Of a stretch of DNA of 43,145 bases, positions 32,354-41,188 are shown in pieces. The notes beneath the pieces are model-generated. The model did not search any database. It worked only from the letters and a program-made list of their open reading frames with translations, and had not been told where the DNA came from. Source of the DNA: an uncultured Mycoplasmatota bacterium (GTDB lineage Bacteria > Bacillota_I > Bacilli_A > RF39 > UBA660). The number at the start of each line of letters is the position of its first letter. The first letter of the stretch is position 1. The translations under genes and the position numbers were made by a program. The stretch covers positions 1-43,145 of the forward strand of contig CANPJT010000006.1 in assembly GCA_947574255.1 (NCBI GenBank), in the 5' to 3' direction.

Positions 32354-32898
32354 TACAAATCATCCTCTTTTAAAATATTAATATCAATATTATCTATTTT
32401 TCTATACACTTTTTTTTCTATCTCTTCAATAATCTCCATGCTATTTTTAATTTTATATTTTATATTTTTACTTATTAAATTGCTTTCTTTCAAAATTTGC
32501 TCAGCATTATAAAAATTTTCTTTACTTTGACAAAAACTAACATCAATTTGATTAATTTTATTATTTATTCTTTCTAAAATATTTAAACAATAATCAAACT
32601 TATCTAAAACTTTATCTTTATAATCCAGATTAAATTCTAACTTTTCTCCAAAAGTTTCATAATTTTCAATTATAAACTTATAAATATTATATATTGAAAT
32701 AAGTTCTTGATAATTAGCTATTATTTTATTTTTATTTTCAGCAATATCATCAAAAAATACTTTTGAATTACCATCAATCCAATAATTTGTTAATTCATTA
32801 AAAATAGTATAAATATTTTGATAATTATTTTCATAATCAGAAATTAGTTTTTCTAGTATTTGTGCCTCTAATTTTAAATTTGCTACATTCACTTTCAT
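32353..32898 (-). CDS. WXG100-like helical protein with W-x-x-G turn
   Basis: ATG 32898 is set by AAGGATG upstream, giving 181 residues. Residues 1-80 have a WXG100-like pattern, with a Trp at the hairpin turn in NYW40-I-D-G43-NSKVFFDDI and helices on each side. The remainder is a long helical region rich in Lys, Ile, Asn and Glu with one Cys pair spaced along it. Candidate type VII substrate or partner. It starts just after a perfect 20-bp palindrome that separates it from the upstream WXG-like gene. Confidence 0.7.
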   Translation of the reverse strand: MKVNVANLKLEAQILEKLISDYENNYQNIYTIFNELTNYWIDGNSKVFFDDIAENKNKIIANYQELISIYNIYKFIIENYETFGEKLEFNLDYKDKVLDKFDYCLNILERINNKINQIDVSFCQSKENFYNAEQILKESNLISKNIKYKIKNSMEIIEEIEKKVYRKIDNIDINILKEDDL

Positions 32899-32922
32899 TA
32901 AAATCATCCTTAACAATAAAAC

Positions 32923-32942
32923 ACATGGTTTATAAACCATGT
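32923..32942 (-). terminator. Intra-operon hairpin (20-bp perfect palindrome)
   Basis: ACATGGTTTATAAACCATGT can form an 8-bp stem around TATA in RNA. It sits 13 bases after the stop of the 210-residue WXG-like gene and is followed by GTTTTATTGTT on the minus strand. The T tract is imperfect, suggesting partial termination or 3'-end protection rather than a full stop. Confidence 0.55.
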
Positions 32943-32954
32943 ATTTTTAAATTT

Positions 32955-33587
32955 CTATTTTGCTGTAAAAGCTGATGCAACTTTAGAAGCAGTATCTTTG
33001 TGTGCTTCTGTAGTATTAGAAATCGCTTTAGAAACAGTATTTGTTAATTCAGTAATTGCTTTATTTGCTTGATTTTTTATATTAGTTAATGATTGTAATA
33101 AATTCTCTTGCTGTCCACTACCAACAAATCCACAATTTCTAACTGCATTTTCTGCACTTGTCAAAGCATTATCAGAAGCCGAAGCTATTTCACTTAAAGC
33201 ATTAGTAGCAACAGTTCCTGCATCATCCATTGCTCCACTAACACCATTAATATTTTCTTGTATACTTGATACATCTACACTACGAGAAGCTCCTTTAAAA
33301 CCAATCTTAGAATAATCAACACCTGTTCTTTCGGCCCAAGCAACAGCTGCTGAATCCATAACATCTACAACATTTTGAAAAGTAGAATATGAATCAGTTA
33401 ATAACTTATTAGCTACACTATTAAACTCTGCAAAAAATTTTTGAGCAATTGGTGATGCCCATCTAGTAGATAATTCTCCAATAAATTTAGATTGCATATT
33501 ATCTGCTAAAGGAATCATTAAAGCTTCATAAGCATTATTAACAGCATTAATTGATACTCTAACCTCATCATCATTAAATCCATTCAT
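32955..33587 (-). CDS. WXG100-like type VII secretion substrate candidate, double length
   Basis: The 210 residues are strongly helical and rich in Ala, Ser, Asn and Val, unlike the Lys/Ile-rich neighbours. Residues 1-95 look like a WXG100 domain with the turn at TRW43-A-S-PIAQKFFAEF, i.e. W-x-S instead of W-x-G. Residues 110-210 may be a second helical hairpin around GFVGSGQQ (about 152-159). The C-terminus EAHKDTASKVASAF has aromatic/acidic spacing loosely like the YxxxD/E export signal, but with His. GAAGG precedes the start, and the 67-base gap upstream may hold a promoter (TTTACA-17-TATCTT). Likely the abundant secreted protein of the locus. Confidence 0.75.
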   Translation of the reverse strand: MNGFNDDEVRVSINAVNNAYEALMIPLADNMQSKFIGELSTRWASPIAQKFFAEFNSVANKLLTDSYSTFQNVVDVMDSAAVAWAERTGVDYSKIGFKGASRSVDVSSIQENINGVSGAMDDAGTVATNALSEIASASDNALTSAENAVRNCGFVGSGQQENLLQSLTNIKNQANKAITELTNTVSKAISNTTEAHKDTASKVASAFTAK

Positions 33588-33654
33588 TTATATACCTTCT
33601 TTCTATAATAAGATAACATATGATTTTATTAATGTAAATAATATTAACATTATT

Positions 33655-33918
33655 TTACAGTTTTCTTAAAAATAATAATTCGCTACCATTCCTGATATTT
33701 GTGTTAATAATTATATCATTATTAACATAAACTTCACAAGTATCTTTATTTAAAAGCAAATAATCAATATTTTGATTTAAACTAATATTAGTTAAATCAG
33801 AAATAGACTTTATAAATAACCTTTTAATTTTCCAAACTAATTCATTAACTGGAATATATACATCAAAGCTTTTATCCAATTCTGGAATAATTAATTTAAT
33901 CATTACTTTATTTTCCAT
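33655..33918 (-). CDS. YukD/EsaB-like ubiquitin-fold protein
   Basis: ATG 33918 has GGTGATGATA upstream and gives 87 residues; it overlaps the end of essC by 11 bases. The pattern MIKLIIPELDKSFDVYIPVNELVWKIKRLFIK...NGSELLFLRKL fits the small ubiquitin-like YukD/EsaB proteins that accompany EssC in type VIIb systems, where they act as cytosolic regulators. The match rests on size, beta-alpha-beta pattern and context. Confidence 0.8.
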   Translation of the reverse strand: MENKVMIKLIIPELDKSFDVYIPVNELVWKIKRLFIKSISDLTNISLNQNIDYLLLNKDTCEVYVNNDIIINTNIRNGSELLFLRKL

Positions 33919-36900
33919 TATCATCACCATCTTTACTAACAAAATCAATTAATTTAACTAATGAGGCAAGTCCTTCATTAACGACCCAACCCATATTATT
34001 TTTATAGTCATAAGTCATTTCTCGATTGACATTAGATAATCTAAATACATTTTGATCAGAAAGACCTCTACCAATCCAAATACCTTCATTATTATTAAAT
34101 ATTTGTGTAAACCAAGACTCAAATGAATATTTCTTCATTTTTAATGCTGCATCTACAGCAATTATACTAACTTTTTCATATTTTTTAACTAAATTTATAA
34201 AATCTGTAATAGTTGTACTATCAATTGCATCTACAAATTTAGCCATAGAATAAATCATAATAACAACATTAATATCTCTTTTTTCCTCTATTAATTTATT
34301 TAAATAATTTGATAGATTTTCAAGATATTGTTTTATATTAGTTTGAACATAATTGGGATATTCCTTTTTATGTAACAAAAGTTCACTAACTGGATCTATT
34401 ACAATTAAATTTGTGTTAGGCATTCTTCTTAATTCAAAAATTAAACTTAATATAAAATTCTTTGTATTTTCTAATTTATTAGAAGTAATAATATTTCCTA
34501 TATTGGCTAAATAATCCACCAGAACTACTTCAAGTTCTTTTTTATCTATTCCTACAGGAACACTATTTAAATTATTAATCTTTTCTCTTATCAGACTGTA
34601 ATCAACTATTTCTGGTAAAACTGGAACTTTATTAGCACTATATTTATTTTTATTAATTTGTTCATTAACAAAATTTAGAATAAAGTCATTTAGTTTATTT
34701 TCATCTTCAATTATTGAAGCCGTTTGAAACTCATGGATACCATCATTAAGCAATAATCCTCTTCCTAAATCTTCACGAGGCATTATTTTAGTTCTTGTTC
34801 CAAAAATCGTCCCATAATCACTTATATCTTTTAATTTAAAAGCATAAAAATTATGACATAACTGCGTAATTTTGCTATTTATTGAATTAATACCATTTCC
34901 CGTAATAATAAATATTATTCCATAACGTTCAGAATCCCTAACAACTTCTGGCAATTCATCATAAATATTTTGATGGGAATCATAAACAGATGAATAATTA
35001 TTAATAATAATAACTTTCAAGGGAATTTTTGTATCATTATTCTTAATATAATTTTTATAATCTCCACCATAATTTGAAAATAATTTTTTTCTTTTTACAA
35101 TTTCTTCTTTAATTAATTTAATTAGATTATTAAACTCTTCTTCCTCTGATGCAAATACAACGCCACCAACATGAGGTAGATTTTCAAATTTCCGAAACGA
35201 TTCAGAACCATAATCAATAATATAAAAATTTATCTCACTAGCCGAAAAATTTTTACAAGAAGAATAAACTAATGTATTAAGAAACATTTCCATTTCTGCT
35301 CCATTATTCCCATAGATAACTGTATTACCATCCTCTAAATAATTATAAATAACGGCCCCTTGCTCTTGTTTTTCTGGAGCATCATATTCTCCTAATAATA
35401 CTTTTATATCATATGGATTATATTCTATTTGATATTTTTCATTTAAATCATCAACAACAATTATTGATGGAATATTATCAAGCCATAATTTTCTAGCTTT
35501 CTTATTATCTATTTTGGCTGTTTCAACAATAAAATTTAAAACAGCAGCTAATTGTTCTCCTTGAGGTGCAACTTTTATTACTTTAGAGCCTTGAACATTT
35601 TTAATAAAATATCCAATATTATTAATAAAATTAACACTCTTATCAACTTGTTTTATTATTTCATTATATGGATAATATTTTGCACCACACCATGCTGATT
35701 GCCCTAAAGCAAAATACTCATCATATCCAACTTGTAAATAAAATCTACCAGTTTGCTTTATACTAGCAGCTTCTGGTCTTTTTAACATTTCACGACTATC
35801 AGAAACATCTTGAACTTTTAAACAAACTCTAAACTTAGTATTAGACCATATTTGATCATTAACTACCCCACTTGGCTTTTGAGTCGCTAAAATTAAATGT
35901 ATACCTAAACTTCGGCCAATTCTCGCTACACTAATTAAATTATCCATAAATTCTGGTTGTTGACTTTTTAATTCTGCAAACTCATCAGAAATAATAAATA
36001 AATGTGGTAAGGGCTCATTTAATTTTCCATTTTTATAAAAACTTTGATATTTATAAATATCAATTGTACTTTCTCCTAATTTATCACGAGCTTCATTAAA
36101 CATTTGTTGTCTTCTTTTTACCTCACTATCAATACTTACTAAAGTACGATTCATTTCAGCTTTATCTAAATTAGTAATCGTTCCTGCTAAATGTGGTAAA
36201 ACAACATTATTTGTTTTATTTTCAAAAGCCCCAGCAAGACCCCCCCCTTTATAATCAATTAAAATAAAAGCTACATCATCTGGACTATAATTTATCGCCA
36301 TTGACAAAATATAAGTAATAATAAACTCTGATTTCCCACTTCCTGTCATACCTGCAATTAAACCATGTGGACCATGAAATTTTTCATGTAAATCTAAATA
36401 CATCAAACTTCCTGTATCATCAACACCAACTTCTGCTTTTAAACTACTTGTTGAATCATTCATATTCCAACGATTTAATATATTTAATTGTTCTACTTTA
36501 CCAACATTTTCCATTTCCAAAAAAGAAAGAGCATTGGGTAAATTTCGAGTATCATTTTCAAATTCAATTGGAACATTAGATAAAACTTTTGCTAAATCCA
36601 TCATATTTATATTATACTTAATTTCCGTTTTAAAAACTGATTTTTCTTGTTTTTCAAAAGAATTTTTTAAAATAACTGATTTATCTCCATCTAACATAAT
36701 AAAATTATTACATTTACTTGGTAATTTACTTAATTTATTTTCTATTATAATAAACGAGAAACCTAAATCATTTTCTATCTCTGTTATTTCTTTTATAAAT
36801 TCAAAACCTTTAACTACATCGAATCCGTCAATAATAATAAGATAATGTGGTTTTAATTCACTATTTTTATCGCTATCTACTTGACTTTTTCTTATATTCA

Positions 36901-38464
36901 TTTCTAAATTTAAATAATTAGTAACATTTTTAGCGTCTTCAAAATTAGTAGAAAAAAAACGAAAAGACTTATTATCATTTAAAGAATGATTTAAATATTT
37001 CATAAAATCCCAATGTTTTTCGTGTTTGAAATTTGTAAATAAAACTAATTTTAATTCTTCATAATTATAAAAAGTAGTTAATTGTAAAATAATATTATTA
37101 ACAAAATTTAACGAATCATTTTCTCCACCCATTATAGCAGTAATTTTGCTTTTATAAAATGAATAACCAACTGGAACATTGTCTATATATTGATAACGTT
37201 CTGATAATTCGTCAGCTTTTTTTCTTAATTCATCTTCATCAATTGAAAAATCCTCTTCCGAATATGATAATTTTAATTTTAATTTTTCTCTACCTACACC
37301 AATTCTAGCTACTAAAAAATCATTTTGATCAATTCTTTTAGCCCAGAAATTAATATTTTTTCGCTTTATAATATCTACACATGTATCATTAGTAATCAAG
37401 TTTTCATATAAAATAACTGCTTGTTCATTAGCTATTACTTTTAGCTCTTTTTCTTTTTCTAATAAATAATTATTATATTTATCTTCCAATTCCTTTCTTT
37501 TTTTCTTTTTCATATATTTATTATAAATTTGAGTTACTAAAGGAAATATCAACATCGAAATAAGCATAACTCCACTTATAATTAATTGAGAATAAGAGCT
37601 TTGTAAAGTGGTTTCTCCTGAATTAATTTTTAAAATAATATTTGTAAAAGAAACAATAGAAGAAACTCCCATTGCAAGCATTGGTCCAATCACCAAAATT
37701 AAAGGCATTTCTCCACTATTACTATCTTTTGGTGGTGGACTTAACTTTATTTCTTTCTCTTCAATAGTCCTTTGAATTCTGGGGGTTTTAGAAAAATAAT
37801 CATCTTTTTTATATAAATCAATATCTTTTACTTCAATATCTTGTGAAGAAATATCCCCTTTAAATAAATATCTAACAATATTAGAAGAATTAGTATCAAT
37901 TGTAACCATTTTTTCATTATTAGAAATAAATAAATATTTTTCTAAAAATAACATTTTTATTCCATATAACTCAACTTCATCACCACAGTTTATTATTTGA
38001 GTTTTATTTTTTACAACAAATCCATTTACATACACAATTGTATTATCATCTTTTTCTAAAAATAAATTATTATCATTAAATTTTATTTTAGCTAACATAT
38101 TTTTCAAATGAAAATTATTAACTTTTATATTAGCATTTTCCATTCCAATAAGTAAATTAATATTTGAATTATACGTATAAGGAACAATGCTATTGTGTTC
38201 TATATCGTTAATAAAAATCAAATAATTCTTTTTATCTTTATTTAATACATAAAAGGTATTAGGAGTCAAATTAACGAAAGCAACTGGAGAAGAATTAAAA
38301 ATAATTCCAACATCAGCTGTAGAATACAAACACCATTCTCCATTTCTTGCCTCAACATTGATTAAAGTATTTCCATCAACATCTCCAAATGTATAACTAC
38401 CTATCTTTTCTGTTGGTAACTGAAATTTTAAAACTTTATCACTTAAATACAATGTTATTATCAC
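33908..38464 (-). CDS. essC: Type VIIb secretion ATPase EssC
   Basis: EssC is the membrane motor that recognises and moves WXG100 substrates. GTG 38464 (GGGG 8 bases upstream) gives 1518 residues. Two N-terminal FHA-like modules (to about 190) are followed by two membrane helices (about 255-277 and 291-317). A non-canonical ATPase-like domain lies near 400-620. The first FtsK/SpoIIIE domain has a full Walker A GMTGSGKS (705-712) and Walker B LFIISDE. Module 2 has YGNNGAEM (about 1051-1058) where GxxGxGKS is expected, and module 3 has ITSNKLENT, so both lack the P-loop Lys. It starts the operon and overlaps the YukD-like gene. Confidence 0.95.
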   Translation of the reverse strand: MIITLYLSDKVLKFQLPTEKIGSYTFGDVDGNTLINVEARNGEWCLYSTADVGIIFNSSPVAFVNLTPNTFYVLNKDKKNYLIFINDIEHNSIVPYTYNSNINLLIGMENANIKVNNFHLKNMLAKIKFNDNNLFLEKDDNTIVYVNGFVVKNKTQIINCGDEVELYGIKMLFLEKYLFISNNEKMVTIDTNSSNIVRYLFKGDISSQDIEVKDIDLYKKDDYFSKTPRIQRTIEEKEIKLSPPPKDSNSGEMPLILVIGPMLAMGVSSIVSFTNIILKINSGETTLQSSYSQLIISGVMLISMLIFPLVTQIYNKYMKKKKRKELEDKYNNYLLEKEKELKVIANEQAVILYENLITNDTCVDIIKRKNINFWAKRIDQNDFLVARIGVGREKLKLKLSYSEEDFSIDEDELRKKADELSERYQYIDNVPVGYSFYKSKITAIMGGENDSLNFVNNIILQLTTFYNYEELKLVLFTNFKHEKHWDFMKYLNHSLNDNKSFRFFSTNFEDAKNVTNYLNLEMNIRKSQVDSDKNSELKPHYLIIIDGFDVVKGFEFIKEITEIENDLGFSFIIIENKLSKLPSKCNNFIMLDGDKSVILKNSFEKQEKSVFKTEIKYNINMMDLAKVLSNVPIEFENDTRNLPNALSFLEMENVGKVEQLNILNRWNMNDSTSSLKAEVGVDDTGSLMYLDLHEKFHGPHGLIAGMTGSGKSEFIITYILSMAINYSPDDVAFILIDYKGGGLAGAFENKTNNVVLPHLAGTITNLDKAEMNRTLVSIDSEVKRRQQMFNEARDKLGESTIDIYKYQSFYKNGKLNEPLPHLFIISDEFAELKSQQPEFMDNLISVARIGRSLGIHLILATQKPSGVVNDQIWSNTKFRVCLKVQDVSDSREMLKRPEAASIKQTGRFYLQVGYDEYFALGQSAWCGAKYYPYNEIIKQVDKSVNFINNIGYFIKNVQGSKVIKVAPQGEQLAAVLNFIVETAKIDNKKARKLWLDNIPSIIVVDDLNEKYQIEYNPYDIKVLLGEYDAPEKQEQGAVIYNYLEDGNTVIYGNNGAEMEMFLNTLVYSSCKNFSASEINFYIIDYGSESFRKFENLPHVGGVVFASEEEEFNNLIKLIKEEIVKRKKLFSNYGGDYKNYIKNNDTKIPLKVIIINNYSSVYDSHQNIYDELPEVVRDSERYGIIFIITGNGINSINSKITQLCHNFYAFKLKDISDYGTIFGTRTKIMPREDLGRGLLLNDGIHEFQTASIIEDENKLNDFILNFVNEQINKNKYSANKVPVLPEIVDYSLIREKINNLNSVPVGIDKKELEVVLVDYLANIGNIITSNKLENTKNFILSLIFELRRMPNTNLIVIDPVSELLLHKKEYPNYVQTNIKQYLENLSNYLNKLIEEKRDINVVIMIYSMAKFVDAIDSTTITDFINLVKKYEKVSIIAVDAALKMKKYSFESWFTQIFNNNEGIWIGRGLSDQNVFRLSNVNREMTYDYKNNMGWVVNEGLASLVKLIDFVSKDGDDNGK

Positions 38465-38498
38465 TTTATTCACCCCATTTTAATTACCAAGTATCCTT

Positions 38499-38520
38499 TA
38501 TGATAATAAATTATATCATA
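38499..38520 (-). promoter_or_regulatory. essC promoter region with inverted repeat over the -10
   Basis: TATAAT (complement of 38510-38515) lies within the inverted repeat TATGATA (38499-38505) / TATCATA (38514-38520). Symmetry over the -10 is suggestive of an operator. The -35 position holds only TTTAAA within the terminator of the previous gene. Confidence 0.45.
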
Positions 38521-38544
38521 AAAAAAAACAGTTTTAAACTGTTT
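38521..38544 (-). terminator. Terminator of the DUF362 operon
   Basis: AAACAGTT and AACTGTTT (within 38526-38544) form a short stem with a run of eight T on the minus strand (38521-38528). It isolates essC from the genes upstream. Confidence 0.75.
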
Positions 38545-38563
38545 AATCAATATCAAAAAAAAA

Positions 38564-39442
38564 TTAATCTATACTTACAAGTTCATATTCCTTGCAGCCT
38601 ATACCTTGCTTAACTGCACTATCAATGATTAATAATCCATTTCTAGATTCTATTCTCTCTATTAAAGTATCTTTTCCTGGATCACTAGAATTATACACTA
38701 AATCTATACAAGCTTGATCAAGAGCAACAGGATCGGTTGATGCAAGTACACCAACATCTTTCATACAAGGTTCTTCTGCAACACTACAGCAATCACAATC
38801 TACTGACATATTAACCATCACATTTATATAAACAATTTTACCATCATAAAAATCTGTTATTGTTTTAGCTGAATCTGCCATTGCCTTTAAAAAAGCATCA
38901 CGATCTGCATTCATTAACTCTTCAAAAGAAGCATTTTCATTACCTCCAGTATGAATATAACTCTTACCTTTGCTTGATGCAAGACCTATAGAAATATTTT
39001 TTAAAGCTCCTCCAAAACCACCCATTGGATGTCCTTTAAAATGTGATAAAACTAACATTGAATCATAATTTTTCATTTTAGAGCCAACAAAATTCTTTTT
39101 AATAACATCTCCATTCGGATTTTCTATTACTTCATCACTATCGCTATCTAAAATATCTACATTAAAATATTTACTCCAACCATGACTTTCCAACAGTTTA
39201 ACATGCTTATCAGTTGTATTTCTAGCTCCTTCATATGCAGTATTACACTCAACAACCGTTCCATTAACACGTTTAATAATGTCATAAACAAATTCTGGTT
39301 TTAAATAATTTTGATTCCCTTTTTCTCCAGAATGAAGTTTTACTGCAACACTACCAGATAAATTAACTCCTAACTTATCATATAATTTAACTAAACTTTC
39401 TTTCTCTATTTTATTAGTAAAATAAACTTTAACATTTTCCAT
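38564..39442 (-). CDS. DUF362-domain protein
   Basis: The 292 residues show the DUF362 pattern: VAVKLHSGEKGNQNYLKPEFV, CNTAYEGARNTTDKH, and a central LSHFKGHPMGGFGGALKNISIGLASSKGK. Cys residues cluster in DCDCCSVAEEPC (about 214-225) and could bind metal. There is no C-terminal 4Fe-4S ferredoxin pair as in some relatives. The family is common in anaerobes and of unknown function, though often linked to iron-sulfur or redox chemistry. GGAG precedes the ATG. It is last in a three-gene operon with DUF1653 and an HD protein. Confidence 0.85.
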   Translation of the reverse strand: MENVKVYFTNKIEKESLVKLYDKLGVNLSGSVAVKLHSGEKGNQNYLKPEFVYDIIKRVNGTVVECNTAYEGARNTTDKHVKLLESHGWSKYFNVDILDSDSDEVIENPNGDVIKKNFVGSKMKNYDSMLVLSHFKGHPMGGFGGALKNISIGLASSKGKSYIHTGGNENASFEELMNADRDAFLKAMADSAKTITDFYDGKIVYINVMVNMSVDCDCCSVAEEPCMKDVGVLASTDPVALDQACIDLVYNSSDPGKDTLIERIESRNGLLIIDSAVKQGIGCKEYELVSID

Positions 39443-39457
39443 ATAATCTCCACTCTT

Positions 39458-39718
39458 TTATTTTTTATTAAATTTATCCATAACACTTGGTATTTCTTGT
39501 AATTCAAAGCGATATTTTTGTTCTACATTAGGATATTTTTCATAATCTACTTTACTTAAAAAATCACTAAGAGGTCTAACACAAACAGAACCATCTCCAT
39601 ATAAATGACGATAAATTACAACATCTTCCTGTGTTTCACTATCTTTTCCTATTTCTTCAACCAAATAATAGTCTCCTTTAAAATGCTTATAAATACCTTT
39701 AATTTTTAATTCTCTCAT
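39458..39718 (-). CDS. DUF1653 protein
   Basis: The 86 residues follow the DUF1653 pattern closely: [51 protein letters not shown]. It is a small beta-rich fold of unknown function often found as a stand-alone gene. The ribosome binding site is weak. It begins 16 bases after the HD protein stop and ends 15 bases before DUF362, so co-transcription is likely. Confidence 0.85.
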   Translation of the reverse strand: MRELKIKGIYKHFKGDYYLVEEIGKDSETQEDVVIYRHLYGDGSVCVRPLSDFLSKVDYEKYPNVEQKYRFELQEIPSVMDKFNKK

Positions 39719-39734
39719 ATTTCTACAATCTCAT

Positions 39735-40235
39735 TTATTTTTGCAATGTAATCATATTAAATACAAATAATAAATAAACTCCTAATTTCGTTACTAATTT
39801 ATACCTTTGCATTTCATATATAGCAACCAACTTATCTACTAAAGTTAAACAAATACTTTCTTTATATTTAGGTAATTTTTTACAAGTTGGAAACATATGT
39901 GATTCAATCATATTTTCTTGCATATCATTTAATTCATAATACTTACTAGCATTTAACAAAGCAAGTGATGGATGTTCAATAAATTGTTTTCGTTTATTTT
40001 TATTTTCTAGTTGATAATCAAAATAAAAATCATGCATTAAAGCTGCTCTTGTTGCCTCTATATAACTAGAAAACCCTAAACTTTTTGTCAGAATATAAAC
40101 TCCTCTTGCCACTCTATAAGAATGACCATATCTAGAAATACCATGATGAAGTTCTTTATCAAGTTCTTTAAAACTAGTATTATTTTCAATATCTCTAATA
40201 ATAAAATCAAATTCCTCTTTTTGTGATTTTGTCAA
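39735..40235 (-). CDS. HD-domain phosphohydrolase-like protein
   Basis: The start is TTG at 40235, chosen because AGGTGG is exactly 6 bases upstream; an ATG at 40268 lacks a site. The 166 residues contain the HD metal-site pattern: H38 in RYGHSYRVAR, the H68-D69 pair in ALMHDFYFD, then a His in IEHPSLAL and another in MIESHMFP, with a late Asp in TLVDKL. HD proteins hydrolyse nucleotides or cyclic nucleotides; the substrate is not clear. First gene of the small operon. Confidence 0.8.
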   Translation of the reverse strand: MTKSQKEEFDFIIRDIENNTSFKELDKELHHGISRYGHSYRVARGVYILTKSLGFSSYIEATRAALMHDFYFDYQLENKNKRKQFIEHPSLALLNASKYYELNDMQENMIESHMFPTCKKLPKYKESICLTLVDKLVAIYEMQRYKLVTKLGVYLLFVFNMITLQK

Positions 40236-40323
40236 AATATTCCACCTCGACTTATAAAAGTTTATCATATATTATAAAATATATCTACTATTTATCATAT
40301 GACATTTTTTACCATTAAATTAA

Positions 40324-41178
40324 TTAATTACACTCAATCTCTTTACAATTTTCATATTCAATTTCTATAGTTGAATGCTTTATATTAAATTCTGCTAAAC
40401 ACGCTTTTATATCTTTCTTCACTAATTCATAATTTTTTTTTGTTACATTTTTTACTAAAACATGAATTGTCAAAAAGGCTTCTTCCCCATCTATACTCCA
40501 GACATGAATGTGATGGACATCCAATATATGATTTATTTTTTTAATATGATCTTTTATAACATCAATATCTATAAAAGACGGAGATTTTTCTAAAATAACG
40601 CCTAATGATTTCCATAAATTTTTTATTGATTCATAACCTATAAATAAAGCGATAAAAATCGATAATAAAGGATCAATAATGTACCATCCTGTTACTTTAA
40701 TAAATAACGATCCAATTAAAACAGCAAGCCAACCCAAAACATCTTCAAGCATATGTAAATTTACACTTTTTTCATTTAAATTTTCTCCTTTACTAGTTTT
40801 ATATGTAGCATATCCATTAATAATTAACCCAAAAATAGCAAAAATAAACATCCCAGTTACATTAATATCTCCAGGAATAAATAAACGAATAAAAGCATTA
40901 AATATAATAATTAAAGAACCAAAAAGTAAAATTACAGAAGTAAGTATGGCACTTAATACTGAATATCTTTTATACCCATATGTATATTTTTTATCCCTTT
41001 CTTTATTTGAAATATTCTCTAATAAATAAGATATTCCAATTGCTAAGGAATCGCCAAAATCATGAATAGCATCAGAAAAAATTGAAACACTATGTGTAAA
41101 TAACCCTCCAATTAATTCAAAAATCGAAAAACCTAAATTCAAAAAAAAGGCTAATTTTATATTATCTTTTTCTTCCAT
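40324..41178 (-). CDS. Cation diffusion facilitator (Zn/Co/Cd-type metal exporter)
   Basis: CDF proteins exchange divalent metal for protons to export it. The 284 residues have six membrane segments and the transport-site pairs D36/D40 in SDAIHDFGDS and H142/D146 in HMLEDVLGW. This His-Asp arrangement is typical of zinc-type CDFs. A cytoplasmic C-terminal domain with HHIHVWSIDGEEAFLTIHV follows. The C-terminus carries two Cys (NCKEIECN). AGGTGAG precedes the start. It is 11 bases downstream of the glycosyltransferase. Confidence 0.92.
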   Translation of the reverse strand: MEEKDNIKLAFFLNLGFSIFELIGGLFTHSVSIFSDAIHDFGDSLAIGISYLLENISNKERDKKYTYGYKRYSVLSAILTSVILLFGSLIIIFNAFIRLFIPGDINVTGMFIFAIFGLIINGYATYKTSKGENLNEKSVNLHMLEDVLGWLAVLIGSLFIKVTGWYIIDPLLSIFIALFIGYESIKNLWKSLGVILEKSPSFIDIDVIKDHIKKINHILDVHHIHVWSIDGEEAFLTIHVLVKNVTKKNYELVKKDIKACLAEFNIKHSTIEIEYENCKEIECN

Positions 41179-41188
41179 TATTACTCAC

